8,133 bases of DNA, taken from assembly GCA_050945855.1 (NCBI GenBank), contig JBMNTS010000049.1, forward strand, positions 1 through 8,133, in the 5' to 3' direction. Within the stretch, counting starts at the first letter, position 1. Every line of letters starts with the position of its first letter. Shown piece by piece: positions 1 to 4,964 of this stretch. A program made the translations under genes and the position numbers. The notes beneath the pieces were generated by a model. It did not search any database, was not told the DNA's origin, and saw only the letters and a program-made list of their open reading frames with translations. Origin of the DNA: CAYSNP01 sp050945855 (GTDB lineage: Bacteria; Bacillota; Clostridia; Christensenellales; DTU072).

Positions 1-1260
1 ATACACCAGCTTTTCCAGGCAGGCGCCTATACTTCTGCCTTTAAGCCCCACTGCAAGCGCGTCCTGTCCGTTTACTTTAAGACCGCTTACGTCAAAGGGT
101 ATCCCCTGCTTTTCCATATACTCTGTTTGCTGCTCGAATTTTATCTTGGCGACGGGATTGTCGCTTGCTTCCCTGGAGGCAAGGCAGTCCGCGACTTTTA
201 AGGCGATAAGTTTATCCAAAATATCGTAATTCTTTTGAATAAAACGGCGTATGGTGACCGGTTTTGCCTCTCCGCGCAAATTGAACATGTGCTCTAAAAC
301 CAGTCTTTCCGTCTCTTTGATCAGGGCGGGCTTGAATTTGAGTTTTGTCAAGGTATTTACCGCAATCACGGCGGAGTATTTGGCGTGGGCGGACATGCTG
401 GAAAAAACCCGCTCGCAATAAGGCTTGGCAATATCGTGGAATAATACCGCCAGCCTTACATCCTCCCGCGCTACTCTCAACGCATGCAGGATATGCTCAA
501 AAACGTCATAAATATGATATTTTATATTTTGCGGGAATGCTATGCTTTGGGTAAGCTCGGGAATAATATGCTCCATTGCCCCCATCTGTACAAGCAGCCT
601 TATGCCGCGCTCGTGCGCCCCGTAAATATTGTTTTTTTTGTCCGCGCGCAATATACGCATAAGCTCGTCCTGAATGCGCTCGGGGGCAAGAGCGGGTATC
701 AGACGCGCTTGCGCTTGCGCGCCCCGCAAGGTATTCTCTTCGATTTGGCAACCGCTCTCACAGGCTATCCGCGCAAGACGGAGGATGCGCAGAGCGTCCT
801 CGGCAAAGACTTTTTCCGGCTCCCGCGTTGTCCTTAATGTTTTTGTCCCTATATCGTCCAGAGCCCCCAGAGGGTCGACAATCTTTTGCGCCGTAATATC
901 GTAATACAAAGCGTTGACGGTAAAATCCCGCCTTAAAGCGTCCTTGCGGATGTCATCGGTAAACTTTACGCCTAAAGGCTTATGCCCCCCGTCAAGAGAA
1001 TAACTGTCCTCACGCATAGCGGTATATTCGTATTTCTCATTCTCTATGCAAATTGACAGGGTGCCCAGTTTTAGGCTGTTGGGTTTTACGCTGAAAGGTG
1101 TGGAATCAAGGGCGGCGATAACTTCCTCGGGAGTAAGCGTACCCGTCAGGTCAATATCGTACACGCTATAGCCCGTAAGCGCGTCCCTTACCGCGCCGCC
1201 CACAATATATAAAGGTTTGATTATTTCACTAAGCGACTTTAAATTATCGGTTATCCGCAT
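1..1260 (-). CDS. cca: CCA-adding enzyme / tRNA nucleotidyltransferase (poly(A) polymerase family) with HD domain, 3' end missing
   Basis: Adds or repairs the 3'-terminal CCA of tRNAs from CTP and ATP, without a template, in the cytoplasm. The frame stays open for 420 codons from the ATG at 1260-1258 to the window edge, so the C-terminus is missing. Visible class II nucleotidyltransferase motifs: GGAVRD (21-26), the metal-binding pair in DIDLTG (D35, D37), RRDFTVNAL (110-118) and the nucleotide-selecting motif EDALR (154-158). An HD phosphohydrolase-type domain follows, with VFEHILHAL (H256), HDIAKP (H275, D276), H292 and D358 as likely ligands. The start overlaps the hpt end by 17 nt. It is the only ATG/GTG/TTG start after an in-frame stop 10 codons upstream. 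Its Shine-Dalgarno-like AGAGGAAG (1276-1283) is rather distant, so translation is probably coupled to hpt. The family also includes A-adding-only enzymes and poly(A) polymerases; CCA addition is inferred. Confidence 0.95.
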   Translation of the reverse strand, partial: MRITDNLKSLSEIIKPLYIVGGAVRDALTGYSVYDIDLTGTLTPEEVIAALDSTPFSVKPNSLKLGTLSICIENEKYEYTAMREDSYSLDGGHKPLGVKFTDDIRKDALRRDFTVNALYYDITAQKIVDPLGALDDIGTKTLRTTREPEKVFAEDALRILRLARIACESGCQIEENTLRGAQAQARLIPALAPERIQDELMRILRADKKNNIYGAHERGIRLLVQMGAMEHIIPELTQSIAFPQNIKYHIYDVFEHILHALRVAREDVRLAVLFHDIAKPYCERVFSSMSAHAKYSAVIAVNTLTKLKFKPALIKETERLVLEHMFNLRGEAKPVTIRRFIQKNYDILDKLIALKVADCLASREASDNPVAKIKFEQQTEYMEKQGIPFDVSGLKVNGQDALAVGLKGRSIGACLEKLVY

Positions 1261-1801
1261 CAGCGTTTTGGTACACTTCCTCTTTTAACACACATATTTC
1301 TGGAAGATTGCGATATCTTTCCTGATAATCCAATCCGTATCCCACCACAAAGGCATCGGGTATGGTAAAGCCCACGTAATCCCCTTCGATGTCCGCCTCT
1401 CTCCTTGCCGGCTTGTCTAAAAGGGCGCAAATCTTCAGGCTTTTGGGGGAACGGGCAAGCAGCACCCTTTTAAGGTAATTGAGAGTGTTGCCGCTGTCTA
1501 TAATGTCCTCTACCAATATCACGTTCTGCCCTTCTATGCGGGTGCTGATATCCTTGACTATTTTTACTTCGCCGGACGAGCTTGTGCCCGAGCCGTAGCT
1601 GGACACCGCCATAAAGTCAAAATTGACTTCCGTATTAATCAGGCGCACCAAGTCCGCGAAAAACAGCGATGCGCCGCGCAATATACATACCATCAGCAGT
1701 CTTTCGCCATGAAAATCCCGGGAAATCCGCTCCGCTATCTCCTTTGTCTTTTCCGCTATCTGATCTCTTGTTACCAGTACTTCTTTAACGTCTTTGTACA
1801 T
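1244..1801 (-). CDS. hpt: Hypoxanthine(-guanine) phosphoribosyltransferase
   Basis: Purine salvage enzyme transferring phosphoribose from PRPP to hypoxanthine, and usually guanine, to give IMP or GMP in the cytoplasm. With the start at 1801 the product is 185 residues, the usual length for bacterial Hpt. Family motifs in order: LRG loop (41-43), flexible-loop SSYGSGT (67-73), PRPP-binding motif VILVEDIIDSGNTL (94-107) with the acidic pair E99/D100, purine-contacting LLDKPARR (127-134) and VGYGLDYQERYR (153-164). I prefer the ATG at 1801 to the in-frame ATG at 1849. It begins just before the conserved domain, leaves a 4-nt gap after the tilS stop instead of a 48-residue-position-scale overlap into tilS (44 nt), and has AAAAAGG (1811-1817) 9 nt upstream. 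tilS-hpt adjacency is widespread in Firmicutes. The gene overlaps cca by 17 nt. Confidence 0.96.
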   Translation of the reverse strand: MYKDVKEVLVTRDQIAEKTKEIAERISRDFHGERLLMVCILRGASLFFADLVRLINTEVNFDFMAVSSYGSGTSSSGEVKIVKDISTRIEGQNVILVEDIIDSGNTLNYLKRVLLARSPKSLKICALLDKPARREADIEGDYVGFTIPDAFVVGYGLDYQERYRNLPEICVLKEEVYQNADADNR

Positions 1802-1805
1802 AATC

Positions 1806-3074
1806 CTAAGCCTTTTTAATTTCGTATATATTTTTTGTGTTTTCGTCAATTTTTATCAAATCGCTTATTTCGGTGCCCAAAACCGCGTATACGGTTTGCT
1901 CTTTTGCCAAAAGCAGCAATGAGTTTCTGACCCTTAAAGGAATATTCTTTTGCTGCAAATAGTCGGATAGCAGCTTTGTGCGTCCGTTGCACGCTTTGAA
2001 AATATCCCCTTCGCGCCTGGTGCGAACAAGAACGTCAGCGGGCAGTTTGTCTATATCGAAAGCAAGCGAAGCGCATCTCCCCCACGCTTTTGTAAAAGCG
2101 TAGCTTACTCCGTTATGCTCGTAAGTTTTTTCCGGCGAAAATCTTTCACAATACGGGTCTGTCTGCTCTCCTCGGGTAAAGACAAGGTTGCCGTTTTCCG
2201 CGTAAGCGGTTATGCCCATGGGCAGATTAATGCGTTTGCCCGTTTGCTTTCGCGCAAGCTTCAACAGGTCGGCGTAATGCTTGCTCTCTATATCATGGTA
2301 TATACCCATTGCCCTGAGAACGCCCGCAACCGAATACTTGGCTATCAGAGGGTGAAGCAAGCTGATTGCAGCGGGCAGCATATAAGCGCCCTCTTTTTCC
2401 TGATACCCTATCCTTTGCTTTTCAAGGTATTCTTCTGTTTCCGCGCAGTTTTCCGCCAGTTTTGCCAGGCTCTTTTCCACATTGGGGTAACGCTCCTTTA
2501 TCAGAGGAAGGATAACGTTGCGTATATAGTTGCGGGTATATTCGTTTTCGCTGTTGGTCTTATCCTCACGGTAAGCGATATTATTGGCGCGCGCGTACTC
2601 CAGTATTTCCGCCTTTGAATAGCTTAATAGGGGATGGATATATTTGTCGCTGTCCGCAATGCCCGCAAGCCCTCTTATCCCCGTACCCCGGAAAATGCGC
2701 ATAAGCAGCGTTTCGCATTGGTCATCAATATGGTGGGCAAGGGCGATAACGTCCGCCTCTCCCGCCGCAAGCAGCTTTTCGAAAATTTCGTAACGCATCT
2801 TGCGCGCCGCAAGCTCCATGGACTCCTTGTCCTGCGCGCTGCGGGCGGGTACATCCAGGGAAAACCGCAATAGGCGTATGCCTTGCCTGCGGCATACCTC
2901 GGCTACGAATTCGCTGTCCTTTTTGCTCTCCTCCCCCCTTATGCCGTGCTCAAAATTGATTACCGCTATATCGGCGCCGCTCTTTAGCCCCAAGTCCAGC
3001 ATCACCATGGAGTCAACGCCGCCGGATACCGCAAGCCCGGTTTTTTTGCCCGGCGGAAACTTTACTTTAAGCAT
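1806..3074 (-). CDS. tilS: tRNA(Ile)-lysidine synthetase
   Basis: ATP-dependent enzyme that attaches lysine to C34 of the CAU-anticodon tRNA-Ile. This switches its charging from methionine to isoleucine and its reading to AUA codons, and it is normally essential in bacteria. The 422 residues match the usual length of about 420-470. The PP-loop ATP-pyrophosphatase domain shows SGGVDS (17-22), FEHGIRGEES (41-50), HHIDDQCETLLMR (114-126), RGTGIRGLAGI (129-139) and D171-K-T-N followed by RNYIRNVILPL (181-191). A middle helical domain follows. The TilS C-terminal domain starts near residue 350 with RTRREGDIF and contains LLSDYLQQKNIPLRVRNS, a form typical of the family. The start codon shares one nucleotide with the stop of the upstream glucosidase gene (TAATG), and AAGGAA (3077-3082) lies in the last codons of that gene, so the two are translationally coupled. 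Confidence 0.97.
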   Translation of the reverse strand: MLKVKFPPGKKTGLAVSGGVDSMVMLDLGLKSGADIAVINFEHGIRGEESKKDSEFVAEVCRRQGIRLLRFSLDVPARSAQDKESMELAARKMRYEIFEKLLAAGEADVIALAHHIDDQCETLLMRIFRGTGIRGLAGIADSDKYIHPLLSYSKAEILEYARANNIAYREDKTNSENEYTRNYIRNVILPLIKERYPNVEKSLAKLAENCAETEEYLEKQRIGYQEKEGAYMLPAAISLLHPLIAKYSVAGVLRAMGIYHDIESKHYADLLKLARKQTGKRINLPMGITAYAENGNLVFTRGEQTDPYCERFSPEKTYEHNGVSYAFTKAWGRCASLAFDIDKLPADVLVRTRREGDIFKACNGRTKLLSDYLQQKNIPLRVRNSLLLLAKEQTVYAVLGTEISDLIKIDENTKNIYEIKKA

Positions 3075-4768
3075 TATTCCTTGGCGTTAAGGTGAAAGAC
3101 CATGGCTTCATACGGTCTTAATTGCATATTTTCCAGTTTGCGATCGTATCCGTAATTGTGCAGAACAAGCTTGTTGGTGTAAAACGCCAGATGCTTGGGT
3201 ACTTTGAAATCCACTTCCTTGTTCTTGAAATTGCATATCACAAACAATAATTCTCCGTTAAGGCTGCGCTCATAGCAATAGATATCCTTGGATTTGGCAT
3301 AGCTTTCCAAATACGTGCCTTTCTTTATTATCTCGTTGCCGCGGCGGAAAGCTATAAGCTTTTTATAAAAATTCCATATCGAATTCTCATCCGCCATAGC
3401 CTGCTCCACATTGATTTCCTTGTAATTGGGATTGACACAAAACCACGGCTTGCCCGTTGTGAATCCGGCGTTTTCCGCGTCCGACCACTGCATAGGGGTG
3501 CGCGCGTGGTCGCGGGCGCGTTTGATCATAATCTTTAAGGCAAAGTCCTGAATAAATTTAGGCGCTTTGCTTACGATGTTCTGCAGCGTTTTGGCAAGTA
3601 CGTCGTCAAAGTCGTCCCAGTCCTTAAACGGGTAGTTTGTCATCCCAATTTCCTGTCCTTGGTATACGTAAGGCGTGCCTTGTTGAAAATATATGCTGAC
3701 CGCCAGCATTTTCGCGGCTTCCGCTCTCCTGTCGCCGTAATCGCCTGCGTAACGCCTTATGCTGCGGTATTGGTCGTGGTTTTCATAATACAGGCTGTTC
3801 CAGCTCACGTCCCGCATAGCGTCCTGCCAGGAGGAAAATATCTTTTTGAGTTTTGCCAGATTCAATTTCTTTTTGGGGACAAGGCGCAGATATGTATCCA
3901 CTTCCACATGCTCGAAATGGAATATCGTATCCAACTCCTCCCTGCTCTCCGACGTCATCAGCAGACCTTGCTTGATATCCACGCCGGGACCTTCGCCCAC
4001 CGTCATGCAGTCATACTTGCTCAGCACCTCTTTGTTAAGCTCGTGCAGGTAGGCGTGCATCTTTTCATGGCAGGTGAAATGCTTGTCTCCGCGCATGGGA
4101 GAAAGGAAAAAGCCGTTGGGCAGTCCGTCTGCCTTGCCTATATAATTGATAACGTCGCACCTGAAGCCGTCGCAGCCCAGATCCAGCCAATACTTGACGA
4201 TGTCTTTAACCTCCTGCCGCACTTTGGGGTTGTCCCAGTTGAGGTCGGGCTGTTTGCGGTTGAAAAGGTGCAGATACCATTCCCCCGTGCTCTCGTCATA
4301 CGTCCACGCGGGACCGCCGAAGCGGCTTGTCCAGTTGTTGGGCGGCTTTTTGCCGTCCTTGCCCTTGCCTTTGCGCCATATATAGTAATCCCTGTAAGGA
4401 TTGTCCTTGCCTGACTTGCTCTGTATAAACCACTCGTGCTCGTCGCTGGTATGGTTGACGACTAAATCCATAATGAGCTTAATGCCCCGCTTATGCATGC
4501 CGTCCACCATCTCCTTCCAGTCGTCCAGCGTACCGAATTCCACCATTATATCCCTGTAATCGGAGATATCGTAGCCGTTATCCGCGTTAGGCGACTTGTA
4601 ACAAGGAGAAAGCCACACCGCGCCTACGCCCAACTCTTTAAGATAATCCAATTTTTGGATAATACCTCTTATGTCCCCTATTCCGTCCCCGTTGGAGTCG
4701 TTGAAACTGCGGGGATAAATCTGGTAAATAAAGGTATCTTTGTACCATCTGGTTCTGACCTTATCCAT
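3074..4768 (-). CDS. malL: GH13 alpha-glucosidase, oligo-1,6-glucosidase (isomaltase) type
   Basis: Retaining alpha-glucosidase releasing glucose from the non-reducing ends of isomalto- or malto-oligosaccharides. There is no signal peptide, so it acts inside the cell. The 564 residues are normal for GH13 subfamily 31. A calcium-type loop NDSNGDGIGD lies at 23-32. Conserved regions are DLVVNH (101-106), QPDLNW (173-178, typical of the oligo-1,6-glucosidase group), GFRCDVIN (201-208, nucleophile D205), VGEGPGV (257-263, acid/base E259) and ENHDQ (329-333, D332). The Val after the nucleophile is, from family knowledge, associated with alpha-1,6 specificity. Two deviations are seen: Cys204 where Met is usual, and Tyr334 where Pro is usual in NHDQPR. 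AGGAG (4777-4781) sits 8 nt before the ATG, under the promoter at 4804-4832. It heads the tilS-hpt-cca operon. The exact substrate, and so the symbol, is inferred; trehalose-6-phosphate hydrolase is less likely from the overall sequence pattern. Confidence 0.93.
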   Translation of the reverse strand: MDKVRTRWYKDTFIYQIYPRSFNDSNGDGIGDIRGIIQKLDYLKELGVGAVWLSPCYKSPNADNGYDISDYRDIMVEFGTLDDWKEMVDGMHKRGIKLIMDLVVNHTSDEHEWFIQSKSGKDNPYRDYYIWRKGKGKDGKKPPNNWTSRFGGPAWTYDESTGEWYLHLFNRKQPDLNWDNPKVRQEVKDIVKYWLDLGCDGFRCDVINYIGKADGLPNGFFLSPMRGDKHFTCHEKMHAYLHELNKEVLSKYDCMTVGEGPGVDIKQGLLMTSESREELDTIFHFEHVEVDTYLRLVPKKKLNLAKLKKIFSSWQDAMRDVSWNSLYYENHDQYRSIRRYAGDYGDRRAEAAKMLAVSIYFQQGTPYVYQGQEIGMTNYPFKDWDDFDDVLAKTLQNIVSKAPKFIQDFALKIMIKRARDHARTPMQWSDAENAGFTTGKPWFCVNPNYKEINVEQAMADENSIWNFYKKLIAFRRGNEIIKKGTYLESYAKSKDIYCYERSLNGELLFVICNFKNKEVDFKVPKHLAFYTNKLVLHNYGYDRKLENMQLRPYEAMVFHLNAKE

Positions 4769-4776
4769 TATAAACT

Positions 4777-4781
4777 CTCCT
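4777..4781 (-). promoter_or_regulatory. Strong ribosome binding site of the glucosidase gene
   Basis: On the minus strand the sequence reads AGGAG, within TTAGGAGAG, with 8 nt to the ATG at 4768. It is the strongest Shine-Dalgarno match in the window and fixes the glucosidase start. Confidence 0.85.
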
Positions 4782-4803
4782 AATTTATTGTTTTATTTTA
4801 TAT

Positions 4804-4832
4804 ATTGTAGCATAACTTATGCCTTATTTCAA
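4804..4832 (-). promoter_or_regulatory. Sigma-70/sigma-A-type promoter of the glucosidase-tilS-hpt-cca operon
   Basis: Read leftward: -35 TTGAAA (4832-4827), a 17-nt spacer, and -10 TACAAT (4809-4804). The spacer ends in TGC, giving an extended -10 (TG-n-TACAAT). Transcription should start near 4797, leaving a leader of about 29 nt. No terminator is visible before the window edge, so all four leftward genes are probably on one mRNA. This is a sequence prediction only. Confidence 0.75.
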
Positions 4833-4863
4833 TAATAGTTTGGCAGATATTCTCATTAAAACT

Positions 4864-4874
4864 CCGCTTGGCGG
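4864..4874. repeat. Short inverted repeat CCGC-TTG-GCGG
   Basis: Two 4-bp GC arms flank a 3-nt centre, 26 nt upstream of the rightward -35 element. It may be half of a regulator-binding region, but such a short repeat can occur by chance. Confidence 0.35.
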
Positions 4875-4888
4875 CAGGTCGCATTGCC

Positions 4889-4898
4889 CTTGCGCAAG
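4889..4898. repeat. Perfect 10-bp palindrome CTTGCGCAAG next to the -35 of the rightward promoter
   Basis: A gapless palindrome ending 2 nt before the TTGACA -35 box. A direct repeat GCATTG (4881-4886 and 4898-4903) brackets it. The position would suit an activator or repressor site, but no regulator gene is in the window to link to it. Confidence 0.4.
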
Positions 4899-4900
4899 CA

Positions 4901-4929
4901 TTGACATTGACGGTCAAATGATGTATTAT
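4901..4929 (+). promoter_or_regulatory. Sigma-70/sigma-A-type promoter of the ABC exporter-asparaginase unit
   Basis: The -35 is a perfect TTGACA (4901-4906), the spacer is 17 nt, and the -10 is TATTAT (4924-4929, one mismatch to TATAAT). The predicted start is near 4936, leaving a leader of about 29 nt before the ATG at 4965. The spacer contains the palindrome at 4907-4917, suggesting repression of an otherwise strong promoter. Confidence 0.75.
4907..4917. promoter_or_regulatory. Candidate operator: 11-bp palindrome TTGAC-G-GTCAA within the promoter spacer
   Basis: Perfect 5-bp arms around a single central G, placed between the -35 and -10 boxes. A protein bound here would block RNA polymerase. 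The left arm repeats the first five bases of the -35 box. The binding protein is unknown, and operator function is inferred from symmetry and position only. Confidence 0.45.
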
Positions 4930-4964
4930 TAATATATAAGTAAAAGGTATTTTAACGACATAAT

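Larger units (their letters stand above)
4833..4900. other. Spacer between the two divergent promoters
   Basis: These 68 nt lie between the back-to-back -35 elements. The left half is AT-rich. The right half (about 4862-4900) is a GC-richer patch carrying two short inverted repeats, which are listed separately. I see no open frame with a ribosome site and no RNA gene here. Confidence 0.6.

Noticed and set aside
632..639. A8 run (A-AAA-AAC in the cca frame) as a second frameshift site
   Set aside because: It encodes Lys-Lys-Asn in an unbroken, full-length cca frame. Such runs are common at lysine codons and no stimulatory structure is evident.
484..837. Open frame of 117 codons on the + strand
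   Set aside because: It lies antisense to the well-supported cca gene, has no family pattern, and no ribosome site supports it.
1802..1849. Upstream in-frame ATG (1849) for hpt, adding 16 residues
   Set aside because: It would overlap tilS by 44 nt, adds lysine-rich residues outside the conserved domain, and the ATG at 1801 has a better-spaced ribosome site.
3035..3053. Direct repeat GCCCGG on both sides of a T7 run near the tilS start
   Set aside because: It lies inside the coding sequence for Pro-Gly-Lys-Lys-Thr-Gly before the PP-loop. It looks like a chance product of codon choice and not a terminator, since the arms are direct and not inverted.
3659..4414. Open frame of 251 codons on the + strand
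   Set aside because: It is fully antisense to the GH13 gene, whose motifs and catalytic residues are intact. The long antisense frame follows from that gene's codon usage.
4769..4964. Riboswitch or small RNA in the intergenic region
   Set aside because: The predicted leaders are about 29 nt each, too short for a known riboswitch, and no conserved RNA fold is recognisable.
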